Source of the DNA: JBBSUQ01 sp964389755
Lineage (GTDB): Bacteria; Bacteroidota; Bacteroidia; Flavobacteriales_D; Crocinitomicaceae
DNA: 64,000 bases
Reading direction: 5' to 3'
NCBI GenBank assembly: GCA_964389755.1
Contig: CAYMEW010000022.1
Coordinates: 10,835-74,834, forward strand
The notes beneath the pieces were generated by a model. The model was not told the DNA's origin. It worked only from the letters and a program-made list of their open reading frames with translations, and ran no database searches. The translations under genes and the position numbers were made by a program. Positions 44,953-53,774 of the stretch are shown here, one piece after another. Every line of letters begins with the position of its first letter. The stretch's first letter is position 1.

Positions 44953-45881
44953 TGCGGCAGTTCCTTCTGTATACCGGTGTTTTATTCTGCATTTTGTCTG
45001 CAGGTGCACAACAGTTGCCCCAGTACAGCCAGTGGTCGTTGCACCAGTTTTCACTCAACCCGGCCCATGCAGGCATTAAGAAGTGCGTGGATGTACATGC
45101 TCTTGCCCGCGCGCAATGGTATGGCTTCGACGGCGCGCCGCAGTCCGGTTTTATTACGGCTTCCATTCCATTGCGCTCCAGGCGAAACAAATTCCTGAGT
45201 GCGCGGCACGGAACGGGTATTAAATTTGAGCGGGACCAAATCGGGCAATTTTTAACACACCGCCTGAATGTCGCTTATGCCGCTCATTTTAATTTTACGG
45301 TAGACAACCGGCTTTCGCTGGGCATTTACGGCGGATTTGTACAATTCAGCTACAACCACGCCAACTCGGTCACTATTGATCCGGACCCGACCGTGCAGAA
45401 TGAAGCGAATTTCATAGCCCCGGATGCCAGTTTCGGCGCCTGGTGGAACGGCAAAAATTATTACTTCGGGCTCATTCTTCAAAACCTCATTCCTTACAAA
45501 TGGCCGGCCCCGGGTACGGATTCCCGCTTTCGCTTTCACACAACGCTGAATGGCGGTTACCGCTACCGTGCTTCCGAAAACGTATCGCTGCTACCCGGAT
45601 TTATCGCTCGCATCCCGCCGGCAGGTCCGCCAAGCATTGACCTGAATGTGATGGCAGACTTCAAAAACCAGGTTGCTTTCGGGCTGGGTTACCGAAATAC
45701 CGACGCACTGATCGTATTTGCAAGTTTTAAGTTCAAAGGGCAGTTTTCGATCAATTATTCATTCGATTACGTACTTTCTTCGCTCCGGCCCGGCACGATC
45801 AACACGCATGAATTTTCGCTGATCTACTCGGGTTGCAAGCGCCCGTCATCCTCCACGTATTCCTGTCCGTTATTCGAATAA
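44949..45881 (+). CDS. PorP/SprF-family type IX secretion system outer-membrane protein
   Basis: A 310-residue outer-membrane barrel. The family opening QLPQYSQWSLHQFSLNPAHA is followed by SFGAWWNGKNYYFGLILQNL and VAFGLGYRNTDALIVF. The signal peptide is about residues 1-20. SprF-type proteins are needed to export or attach individual type B cargo such as SprB, and are usually encoded beside it. Here the ATG overlaps the cargo stop (ATGA, 44949-44952), indicating translational coupling and a cognate pair. Confidence 0.92.
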   Translation: MMRQFLLYTGVLFCILSAGAQQLPQYSQWSLHQFSLNPAHAGIKKCVDVHALARAQWYGFDGAPQSGFITASIPLRSRRNKFLSARHGTGIKFERDQIGQFLTHRLNVAYAAHFNFTVDNRLSLGIYGGFVQFSYNHANSVTIDPDPTVQNEANFIAPDASFGAWWNGKNYYFGLILQNLIPYKWPAPGTDSRFRFHTTLNGGYRYRASENVSLLPGFIARIPPAGPPSIDLNVMADFKNQVAFGLGYRNTDALIVFASFKFKGQFSINYSFDYVLSSLRPGTINTHEFSLIYSGCKRPSSSTYSCPLFE

Positions 45882-45980
45882 TGAGCAAGGACCTAAAGTC
45901 CACTTTAGCCTGTTGATAATTCCGGCTGACATCTGTTTTGCGCAAGGCAAACTTCCGCACTTTTGTAAAAAGCATTTTTT

Positions 45981-46955
45981 ATGAAGACCCGTATTGCCCT
46001 GTATTCCCTGGTATTGTTATTCGCAGCCTGCGTTCCGGCCAAAAAATACAACGACCTGCTTTTGCGCGAGCAAACCTGTAGCGAAGAACTGGAAAAGTAC
46101 AAAAGCAATTCCCAGCTATACGAAGGTCGTGCAAAGGAATTTGAAGCGAAATTTACGAATCTTCAGAAAGATGTGGCGAAATTAAAAGCGGATACAACCG
46201 AACTCGGGAACAAATACCGCTTTATGCAAACGCAGTATGATAAAATGGCTGCGCAAAACGAGATCCTTGAAAAGAGCTTTGACAAACTGCGCATCAATGG
46301 CGCTCGGGAAACCGCCGAATTACAGGCCGACCTGGAAGCCAAGAACATCGAATTACAACGCAAGGAAGATGCGCTGAATTCCCTCGAGACGGAACTGCTT
46401 CAAAAACAGCAACTGCTCGCCGAGCGGGAAAAACGCGTGAACGAACTCGAAGAGGCGATCCGTCGCAAGGATGAGGCACAGCGCATGTTGAAAGACAAGG
46501 TGGCCGCCGCCCTCAAAGGATTTGAAAACAAGGGATTATCTGTAGTCCAGAAAGACGGTAAAATATACGTGAGCCTGGAAGCCAAATTATTATTTCCGTC
46601 CGGAAGTACGGCTGTTGACCCGGAAGGGAAAAAGGCACTCGTCGAACTGGCAAAAGTATTGCAGGACGAAAAAGAACTCGAGATCGTAGTGGAAGGTCAC
46701 ACGGACACCGACAAGCTGAACAGTTCTTCGTACCCGCATAACAACTGGGAGCTCTCCGTTTTACGCGCCACCTCCGTGGTGGAGATCCTGCTCGCCAACT
46801 CGAAGATGGATCCGAAACAGTTGATGGCTGCGGGCCGTTCGGAGTTTCATCCTGTGGATCCTGCAAACAAGGCCAAAAACCGACGTATTGAAATTATCAT
46901 TTCTCCGAATCTGAACGAGTTGTTCAACATTATCAGCCAGGACGGGCAGGATTGA
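45981..46955 (+). CDS. OmpA-family peptidoglycan-binding lipoprotein with coiled coil
   Basis: A 324-residue lipoprotein with lipobox LLFAAC (Cys near residue 18). A long charged coiled coil (about 30-170, for example LEAKNIELQRKEDALNSLET) leads to a C-terminal OmpA domain. That domain shows LLFPSGSTAVDPEGKKAL, VEGHTDTD, NNWELSVLRATSVVE and NRRIEI, the peptidoglycan diaminopimelate-binding site. It is likely anchored in the outer membrane and reaches the cell wall. It follows porP/sprF by 99 bp in the same orientation and may be part of the same functional unit. Confidence 0.93.
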   Translation: MKTRIALYSLVLLFAACVPAKKYNDLLLREQTCSEELEKYKSNSQLYEGRAKEFEAKFTNLQKDVAKLKADTTELGNKYRFMQTQYDKMAAQNEILEKSFDKLRINGARETAELQADLEAKNIELQRKEDALNSLETELLQKQQLLAEREKRVNELEEAIRRKDEAQRMLKDKVAAALKGFENKGLSVVQKDGKIYVSLEAKLLFPSGSTAVDPEGKKALVELAKVLQDEKELEIVVEGHTDTDKLNSSSYPHNNWELSVLRATSVVEILLANSKMDPKQLMAAGRSEFHPVDPANKAKNRRIEIIISPNLNELFNIISQDGQD

Positions 46956-47024
46956 TGTCATACGGCCCCAAAGGTGATTGTTTATTTTCGCTTATTAGCC
47001 GTTAAAAACGGTTATGAAATGCTT

Positions 47025-47045
47025 ATTAGCCCATTTTCGGCTAAT
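47025..47045. promoter_or_regulatory. Inverted repeat with upstream direct copy before uvrC
   Basis: ATTAGCC (47025-47031) pairs with GGCTAAT (47039-47045), and the 11-mer GCTTATTAGCC occurs twice (46990-47000 and 47021-47031). These three half-sites lie between the ompA-like stop and the uvrC promoter. They could be an operator array or a transcript-end structure; there is no T tract. Confidence 0.35.
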
Positions 47046-47088
47046 CGGCGGCAATGCTAAACATGCACGTAAACAGTTCAAAAATCAC

Positions 47089-47096
47089 TAATTTTG
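47089..47096 (+). promoter_or_regulatory. -7 promoter element of uvrC
   Basis: TAATTTTG matches TAnnTTTG exactly. The uvrC ATG (47101) starts 4 nt after the box, predicting a leaderless or nearly leaderless mRNA. Confidence 0.6.
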
Positions 47097-47100
47097 CAGC

Positions 47101-48897
47101 ATGGCGGCCCATTCGGAATCCCTTCAGCTAAAAATAAGGTCTTTGCCCGACAAACCGGGTGTGTACCAGTACTTCGACAGTGACGGGAAGATTATTTATG
47201 TGGGTAAGGCCAAAAGCCTGAAAAAACGCGTCAGTTCCTATTTCAACAAAAACCTGGACAGCGGAAAAACCCGTTTGCTCGTCCGGCGTATTGCCGACAT
47301 ACAGTACATTGTTGTGGGAACCGAGATGGATGCACTCCTGCTGGAGAATAACCTCATCAAGAAATACAAACCGCGCTACAACATCCAGTTAAAGGATGAC
47401 AAAACCTACCCGTGGATCTGTATTAAAAAAGAACCTTTTCCGCGCGTTTTCCCAACCCGGCTGGTCGTTCGGGACGGCTCGAAATATTACGGTCCGTATG
47501 CAAGTGTCACCGTGATGAAAACACTTTTGTCGCTCATCCGCGAACTTTACCCGCTTCGTACCTGCCGGCTCGACCTTTCCCCGCACAAAATTGCAGAAGG
47601 ACGCTACAAGGTCTGCCTCGAGTATCACCTCGGGAATTGCCTCGGTCCCTGCGTCGGGAACCAAGCGATGGACGAATACGATCAGTATATCGCGAACATC
47701 GAACACATCGTGAAGGGGAACATTTCCTCGGTACAGGCCATTTTGAAAAAAATGATGCAGGAACACGCATCCGCTTACCAGTTCGAAGAGGCGCAGGAGA
47801 TCAAAAATAAGATCGTACTGCTCGACCGCTACCAGGCGAAATCGACCGTTGTTTCACCGACCATTCACCAGGTCGATGTTTTCACGATGATCCAGGACGA
47901 CAAATCGGTATTTGTCAATTACCTCGTCATTCACAACGGCGCGATCATCCACGGATATACCGCCGAAGTTCGCAAAAAACTCGATGAAAGCCCGGAAGAC
48001 ATTATCAGTTTCGTTTTGCCGGAACTGCGCGAACGCTACCAGAGTACTTCGCGCGAGGTCATACTCGAAAACCCGGTAGACCTCGAGATAGAAGGCCTGC
48101 AATTTTTTGTTCCGCAGCGGGGTGATAAAAAACAACTCGTGGATTTGTCACTGCGTAATGTGAAATTCTACCGGCTCGAGAAACTCAAACAGGAACGTAT
48201 TAAGAATCCGGAAAAAGCGACACAGCGTATTCTTGAACAGATCCAAAAGGATTTTCGACTGAGTGAACTGCCCGTGCACATCGAATGTTTTGATAACTCG
48301 AACATCCAGGGAACGAATCCCGTTTCGGCATGCGTCGTTTTCAGGGAGGGGAAACCAAGTAAGAAAGATTACCGCCACTTCAATGTGCGAACCGTGGAAG
48401 GCCCCGATGATTTTGCAACGATGGAAGAAGTTGTTTATCGTCGTTATAAGCGCCTGGTTGATGAGGGCTCCGGGCTTCCCCAATTGATCGTGATCGACGG
48501 CGGAAAAGGCCAGTTGAGTGCGGCGCTGAAAGCACTCGATGCCCTGGACCTGCGCGGTGAAGTTGCCATCGTGGGTATCGCTAAACGCCTGGAAGAGATC
48601 TTTTTCCCGGGAGATTCACTTCCGATCTACCTCGACAAGCGATCGGAAAGCCTGAAAGTCATCCAGCACATGCGCAACGAGGCGCACCGTTTCGGGATCA
48701 CGCATCACCGCAACCGGCGTAGTAAAAACGCCTTTGTATCTGAGATTGCCGGAATTCCGGGGATCGGCGCGAAAAGCCACGAATTGCTTATGCAGGCATT
48801 TAAAACCGTGAGCGCCGTAAAAGCCGCAAGTGAGGCAGACATAGCCAAAGTAATCGGGAAAGCGAAGGGACAGGTCGTGTACCGCTATTTTCGTTAA
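47101..48897 (+). CDS. uvrC: UvrABC excinuclease subunit C
   Basis: A 598-residue nucleotide-excision-repair nuclease that makes both incisions around bulky lesions. The N-terminal GIY-YIG domain has PGVYQYFDSDGKIIYVGKAK and KKRVSSYF (about 16-95). A UVR motif near 200-235 binds UvrB. The RNase H-like C-nuclease contains HIECFDNSNIQG, FATMEEVVYRRYKR and VIDGGKGQLSAA. Tandem HhH motifs end the protein (IPGIGAKSHELLMQAF). Length is normal. Confidence 0.97.
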   Translation: MAAHSESLQLKIRSLPDKPGVYQYFDSDGKIIYVGKAKSLKKRVSSYFNKNLDSGKTRLLVRRIADIQYIVVGTEMDALLLENNLIKKYKPRYNIQLKDDKTYPWICIKKEPFPRVFPTRLVVRDGSKYYGPYASVTVMKTLLSLIRELYPLRTCRLDLSPHKIAEGRYKVCLEYHLGNCLGPCVGNQAMDEYDQYIANIEHIVKGNISSVQAILKKMMQEHASAYQFEEAQEIKNKIVLLDRYQAKSTVVSPTIHQVDVFTMIQDDKSVFVNYLVIHNGAIIHGYTAEVRKKLDESPEDIISFVLPELRERYQSTSREVILENPVDLEIEGLQFFVPQRGDKKQLVDLSLRNVKFYRLEKLKQERIKNPEKATQRILEQIQKDFRLSELPVHIECFDNSNIQGTNPVSACVVFREGKPSKKDYRHFNVRTVEGPDDFATMEEVVYRRYKRLVDEGSGLPQLIVIDGGKGQLSAALKALDALDLRGEVAIVGIAKRLEEIFFPGDSLPIYLDKRSESLKVIQHMRNEAHRFGITHHRNRRSKNAFVSEIAGIPGIGAKSHELLMQAFKTVSAVKAASEADIAKVIGKAKGQVVYRYFR

Positions 48898-48955
48898 TTC
48901 CGCATAGGCAAAAATCGGATTTATTTGTACATTTAAGGTCAAACCTTGAATCATC

Positions 48956-49717
48956 ATGATAAATCGTTCTATTCTTTTTGCGCTGATCGTGCTTTTTATT
49001 GTTCCGGCCTGCACAATCCAGAAACGCCGTCACCTAAAAGGTTATCACGTCGTTCGCCACACTTCCTTTCATAAAAAAGAGTCGGCCGATGCGGAGCGAA
49101 CAAAGGAAGAAAAGGCCGAAAATCAAGCATTGCAAGAGGTATTAACACCTCCGGAAAATAAGGAACATTCGCTGACCACCGGCGTGCACTCTGTGCACCA
49201 ACAGTATGAATCGGGAGATTTTAAGCCTGCGGAAGAAGATCAGCAGTTACAAACGCCCAATCCACTACTACGACATATCTCCGAATCAAAACCTCGTGTA
49301 ACCAAACCTGCGGAAATATCCAGTTCAACGAATTCTCACAAATCCACGGCTGAGGTGAGTCGTTTACAAAAGCCCAGCGACGCAGGTTCACTCTCCCTGG
49401 GTATACTGTTCCTTTTCCTGGCCATTTTTATTGTGGTGGCTTTTGTCTCGTTGCTCTTGGGAGCTGGTTCTCAACTTATTATTGCTGTAATCTTAATATT
49501 GCTTTTTTTACCGGCCGTCGTACTATTCATCTTATTCTTATTCCTTGCTATTTACTTTTTTACGCGAAAACCACAGAAAACGGTCATTGTGGAAGAACCG
49601 GAAGTTGTGGAAGAACCGGAAGAACCAAAACCACGCATGTCCAAAAAGAAACGGATTGCGACCATCATTACATTTACCGTATTTGCCCTGCTGGTACTGG
49701 CCGTGTTCCTGGTCTGA
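48956..49717 (+). CDS. Lipoprotein-like membrane protein with KRRHLKGYHV motif
   Basis: A 253-residue protein with a lipobox (FIVPAC, Cys near residue 19) directly followed by TIQKRRHLKGYHVVRH. This sequence recurs after the lipidated Cys in many Bacteroidota lipoproteins of unknown function. A charged, probably disordered stretch (about 35-140) leads to a very hydrophobic region with two membrane segments (about 143-205). An acidic Glu/Pro linker (VVEEPEVVEEPEEP) and a last membrane helix (about 232-252) follow. The combination of lipid anchor and transmembrane helices is odd. Confidence 0.72.
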   Translation: MINRSILFALIVLFIVPACTIQKRRHLKGYHVVRHTSFHKKESADAERTKEEKAENQALQEVLTPPENKEHSLTTGVHSVHQQYESGDFKPAEEDQQLQTPNPLLRHISESKPRVTKPAEISSSTNSHKSTAEVSRLQKPSDAGSLSLGILFLFLAIFIVVAFVSLLLGAGSQLIIAVILILLFLPAVVLFILFLFLAIYFFTRKPQKTVIVEEPEVVEEPEEPKPRMSKKKRIATIITFTVFALLVLAVFLV

Positions 49718-49963
49718 ATCGATTTCACCGATCGGCTTTAGCCGTCGTAAAACTGCGGTCACTTCGTTTTTTAGATAGGAATTCACCTTATTTTATTCCG
49801 AGGCACAACCTTTACGTTTAATCTTACGTCTGAGGAAAGAATGTTGCACGCTACACGTAAACGAACGAAAAACCGACGAATTTAATCCGGCCGATTTCAC
49901 ATTCGGTTAATATTGTGTAATTTGGTGCCTGCATTCGCATGATTGCATTTTACTGCTACTTCA

Positions 49964-50473
49964 ATGATAAAAAACACGCGCATTTTACCCGGATTGTCAG
50001 GTCTTTGCCTGCTCTTCACCCTGCTTACGATTTCTTTCGGCTATTCGCAGGAAATAGCACGTTCGGTGATCTCGCCATACGGCACGAGCGGTTCGACGAA
50101 CGGAATATACCTGTCCCAAACCGCCGGACAGGCATCGGCATACACTACTTCCGGAGACGACAAGACAACGCTGAGGCAGGGTTTTCAGCAACCTTTAATG
50201 CTCGCTTCCGGTGCGGAAAGTCAACTGATTACCATTACCGTGTATCCCAACCCGAATAACGGTTCTTTTTCATTCGCGGCAGACCTTCCCCGCGATGATA
50301 CCTTTGCGTACTCGATTCACGACGGCGCCGGGAAAGATCTTTATTCCGGTAAAGGGAACGGACAGGAAGAGTGCTTTGTAACACTTTCCGAAGCAACGGC
50401 TTCAGGCACGTATTACATTAGGGTTCAAACCGGAAAATTGTCGGGCAGTACCGAGATCATTGTTATCCATTAA
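49964..50473 (+). CDS. Small secreted protein with T9SS type A sorting domain
   Basis: A 169-residue cargo protein. The signal peptide is about residues 1-29 (ending FGYSQ). A short mature domain begins EIARSVISPYGTSGSTNGIY and ends in LRQGFQQP, a recurrent Bacteroidota motif. The type A sorting domain follows (VYPNPNNGSFSFAADL, then ASGTYYIRVQTG). Apart from the sorting domain almost nothing is left, so it may be a small surface component rather than an enzyme. It heads a same-strand set with the barrel and collagen-like genes (gaps of 13 and 23 bp). Confidence 0.87.
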   Translation: MIKNTRILPGLSGLCLLFTLLTISFGYSQEIARSVISPYGTSGSTNGIYLSQTAGQASAYTTSGDDKTTLRQGFQQPLMLASGAESQLITITVYPNPNNGSFSFAADLPRDDTFAYSIHDGAGKDLYSGKGNGQEECFVTLSEATASGTYYIRVQTGKLSGSTEIIVIH

Positions 50474-50486
50474 ATTCAAAAGCGCT

Positions 50487-51122
50487 ATGAAATTAACTCA
50501 ACTCACCCTGCTTCTCCTTGGGTTTTCTGCAGTTTTCCACGGGAATTCCCAGGGTCTTGAACCGACTGAAGTGACGCTGATGGGCGGAAAAAACTTCAGT
50601 TCTTTTCTCTTCCGGAATTCCGATTCCGAAAAAGATAAAACCCTTGAATACACCATGAATAATTCATTCGGAATAAACCTCGCGCTCGAAGCCGGAAAAC
50701 ATGTTCTTCGCCCGGAACTGATGTTTCGTCAGGGAGGTGCACAATCTACTTTCAACGGAACTTCACTCAGCTGGAAGCTGAACTATGTGGACCTCAATGC
50801 GGGTTACCTGTACCGGCTTTTGCAAACCGAACGCTTTTCCGTTTCACCCGGAATCGCCATTGGTGCCGGATACTTGCTAAAAGGCGAGCAATACATCGGG
50901 GACGCGCGGTATTCGATCGTGGAGAACAAAACCTTGAAACGCTTTGATCTTACGGCACACGGAATCGCCAATTTCAGGGCTACACTTTCCGAAACGATCA
51001 GCCTGTCCCTCGAATACCGCTTCGGAATGGGTCTTGTGCAGATCGAAAATGACATCAACTCCCAAAAATCCAGGAACATTTACCAAGCTGCATTGCTTGG
51101 TATTGGTATTCGACTGAACTAA
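50487..51122 (+). CDS. Small outer-membrane beta-barrel protein (PorT-like)
   Basis: A 211-residue protein with a signal peptide (MKLTQLTLLLLGFSAVFHG). Mature strands include EVTLMGGKNFSSFLFRN, FGINLALEAGKHVLRPELMF and LNAGYLYRLLQTERFSVSPG, and the protein ends in AALLGIGIRLN, an outer-membrane insertion-type strand. It fits a small PorT-like barrel. It lies between the T9SS mini-cargo gene and the collagen-like fibre gene in one probable operon and could be their outer-membrane partner (inference). Confidence 0.8.
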   Translation: MKLTQLTLLLLGFSAVFHGNSQGLEPTEVTLMGGKNFSSFLFRNSDSEKDKTLEYTMNNSFGINLALEAGKHVLRPELMFRQGGAQSTFNGTSLSWKLNYVDLNAGYLYRLLQTERFSVSPGIAIGAGYLLKGEQYIGDARYSIVENKTLKRFDLTAHGIANFRATLSETISLSLEYRFGMGLVQIENDINSQKSRNIYQAALLGIGIRLN

Positions 51123-51145
51123 TTAAGAACTTACTACATCATACT

Positions 51146-53639
51146 ATGAAAAACAGAATCCTCATTTTATTTGCCTGTTTGTTCACACTTCCGGCATTCT
51201 CCCAGGCTCCTCCTCAGGGAATCAACTACCAGGCCGTTGCCCTGGACGAAAGCGGTAAAGAAATCGTCGGGACGGACGTAAATGGACAGCCACTCGCAGA
51301 CCGGGAAATAAGTGTCCAGTTTTCCATCCTTGCCGGTGCTCCTTCCGGTACGCTTGTGTACCGGGAAACTCACCTGGCAAATACCGATAGGCACGGACTT
51401 TTCAACCTGGTGATCGGTTTTGGGACGCCGAATGGCGGGACCGGCCTTTTTCCGGATATCGACTGGGGAAGTGGCAAGCATTATCTGAAAGTAGAACTTG
51501 ATCCGGAAGGAGGCAGCGCCTTTAAAGATATGGGTACGCAACAACTGTTAAGCGTTCCTTATGCGCTTTATACCAAAGAAGCAGCCAACGGAATTCAAAG
51601 TATTGTCGACAATGGCGACGGTACATCCACTGTTATGCTTGTCGACGGCACGGTTTATACGATCGCCAGTACAACCGGGCCACAGGGTCCCGCCGGGCCA
51701 CAAGGACCAGCCGGAACAGCGGGAGCCACCGGACCACAGGGACCGGCAGGCGCAGACGGTAACGGAATTGTTTCCACAACTGATAACGGTGACGGAACAC
51801 TGACATTTACCTATACCGACGGTTCTACATTTACAACGCCTAACCTCCAGGGACCGGCAGGTTCGCAAGGACCAGCCGGAACGGCGGGCGCAACTGGACC
51901 ACAGGGACCCGCAGGGACGAATGGTAACGGAATTGTTTCCACAACCGATAACGGCGACGGAACACTGACATTTACCTATACCGACGGTTCTACATTTACA
52001 ACGCCAAACTTACAGGGACCAGCAGGTCCACAAGGGCCGGCAGGAACAGCGGGCGCAACCGGACCACAGGGACCCGCAGGGACGAATGGTAACGGAATTG
52101 TTTCCACAACCGATANNNNNNNNNNNNNNNNNNNNNNNNNNNNNNNNNNNNNNNNNNNNNNNNNNNNNNNNNNNNNNNNNNNNNNNNNNNNNNNNNNNNN
52201 NNNNNNNNNNNNNNNACGGCGATGGAACTTTCACATTCACTTATACCGATGCATCCACATTTACAACCTCGAATCTCCAGGGTCCAACAGGACCGCAAGG
52301 ACCCGCGGGAGCTACCGGACCGCAAGGGCCGGCGGGAGCCGCAGGAGCAACCGGACCACAGGGACCAGTGGGTGCAACAGGACCGCAGGGACCGGCAGGA
52401 CCCGCCGGTGCAAACGGCACAAACGGCATCTCGATTACCTGGTTGGGAACCATGACAGCCGCACCCGGATCACCGACATTAAACAATGCTTATTACAACA
52501 GCACCGACGGAATTTCATACATCTGGAATGGATCGAGCTGGCAAATATTGGCACAGGATGGTACCGGCGGAAGCGGTGGAAATACACTTGACCAGGCCTA
52601 CGACCAGGGAGGTCCCGGAGCAGGAAAAACAATTACAGCCGACAGCGGCCCGGTTACTATTAACGGAAGCGGAAGCGGCGGCGGAAATATCGGACTTTTG
52701 ATCAGTCATAGCGGTACGAATACCGCAGGCCTGGGAATCAATTTCAGCGGTACAGGCAATGCATTGCAGGCGCTTTCATCCAATAGTGCAAATACCTTTG
52801 CGACACTCCAGGCTTCAACCAATAGTTCCGCAACCAGCAATAGCGCTATTTTCGGACAATCTACCGGTGGGGCACGCGCCATCGCCGGTCAGGTAGAGGC
52901 AAGTGCAACGGCAGACGTTGCCGTGCGCGGACTGAACTTACGCACAGGTGGCGGAATCGGTGTAGAAGGAGTCGGAGTAAACGGAGTTTCCGGAAGTTCG
53001 GCATTTGCAGGGGGATTTGGCGTTTACGGCGCGAACTCGGGTGCTGCTACAGGCGGCCCGGGGAGTCTTGGGATCGGAACTTATGGTGTCGGTTTCAACG
53101 GAGTTTACGGACAAACGACCGATCCGACGAACGGCTGGTCCGGGTATTTTACAGCGGATCTTGGTGTGGAAGGTACCGGATATTCCGTGGGCGGCTGGAA
53201 CACTGTTTCTGACCTGCGTTTGAAGTCGAACATTGTTCCAATAGAAAGTGCACTCGACAAGCTCAGCCTCCTGCGCGGAACGCATTATACCATCCGAACG
53301 CCGATGACCTTATCCGACGGAACGGTGAGTTATCAGACACGTGTACAATACGGCGTCATTGCACAGGAAGTACAGGCCGTTTTCCCCGAAATGGTTTCCG
53401 AAAAGGCCATCTTCATTAACAGCGGGGACGAAACGATCTACAAAACCGTGGAATACACACAGCTTATCCCCGTTTTACTCGAGGCCATCAAAGAACTTGA
53501 TGCACAGGTGAAGGCGCTTGAAAGCGAGGTTCAGACACTTGAAGGAGAATTACAGACTTTGCAGCAATTGCAAACCCAAATGCAGGCCCTGCAGCAACAG
53601 GTCAACCAGTTGTTGCAACAGGCCGGCAGCGAGGAATAA
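51146..53639 (+). CDS. Collagen-like surface protein with C-terminal peptidase S74 (tail-fibre chaperone) domain; interrupted by assembly gap
   Basis: One gene split only by the 100-N gap at 52116-52215, which shifts the apparent frame. The signal peptide (MKNRILILFACLFTLPAFSQ) is followed by a conserved N-terminal domain (PQGINYQAVALDESGKEI to LLSVPYALYTKEA). Gly-X-Y collagen-like tracts (GPQGPAGPQGPAGTAGATG) alternate with a small beta unit (STTDNGDGTLTFTYTDGST). A glycine/serine beta region follows. The C-terminal S74 domain shows SDLRLKSNI, YGVIAQEVQAVFPEM and EYTQLIPVLLEAIKEL, then a trimeric coiled coil. S74 domains are intramolecular chaperones of phage tail spikes that cleave themselves off at a conserved Ser. 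With zero missing bases the protein would have 797 residues. Confidence 0.88.
51758..52115 (+). repeat. 165-bp tandem coding repeats, collagen-like
   Basis: Units start at 51758, 51923 and 52088 with an exact 165-bp (55-codon) period. Each encodes NGNGIVSTTDNGDGTLTF-type beta residues plus a Gly-X-Y stretch. The first two copies are nearly identical. The third is cut by the assembly gap after 28 bp. A diverged copy continues after the gap at 52216. Confidence 0.9.
52116..52215. other. Assembly gap of 100 N
   Basis: Exactly 100 unknown bases, the conventional placeholder length. The left flank ends in ACCGATA and the right flank begins ACGGCGATGG. In the intact repeat copy these are directly adjacent (GATAACGGCGACGG). 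The real gap is therefore expected to be a multiple of 165 bp, including zero, not 100. Confidence 0.95.
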
Positions 53640-53663
53640 ACCCCTCTTTATGTTAACCAAAGC

Positions 53664-53700
53664 AAAGGTCGCCCGGGTTTCCGGGCGACCTTTGTGTTTT
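53664..53700 (+). terminator. Rho-independent terminator of the collagen-like gene
   Basis: A 13-bp perfect stem AAAGGTCGCCCGG (53664-53676) / CCGGGCGACCTTT (53681-53693) with a GTTT loop is followed by GTGTTTT. Confidence 0.92.
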
Positions 53701-53748
53701 TAGTTGCTTACACCTGAAAAGTAGTCCGGATGACTTAACAAAATAATA

Positions 53749-53756
53749 TAAATTTG
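53749..53756 (+). promoter_or_regulatory. -7 promoter element of the O-acyltransferase operon
   Basis: TAAATTTG matches TAnnTTTG exactly. It lies 18 nt before the ATG of the MBOAT gene and after the preceding terminator. Confidence 0.55.
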
Positions 53757-53774
53757 CCTGCTCAATCTTAATCT

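Noticed and set aside
51146..53639. Two overlapping genes, or a frameshifted pseudogene
   Set aside because: The frame change falls inside the 100-N gap. The repeat register shows the flanks join in frame, so it is one intact gene with an unresolved gap.
51146..53639. Prophage remnant, because of the tail-fibre S74 domain
   Set aside because: The protein has a Sec signal peptide, lies beside T9SS and barrel genes, and no capsid, terminase, integrase or lysis gene is in the window.
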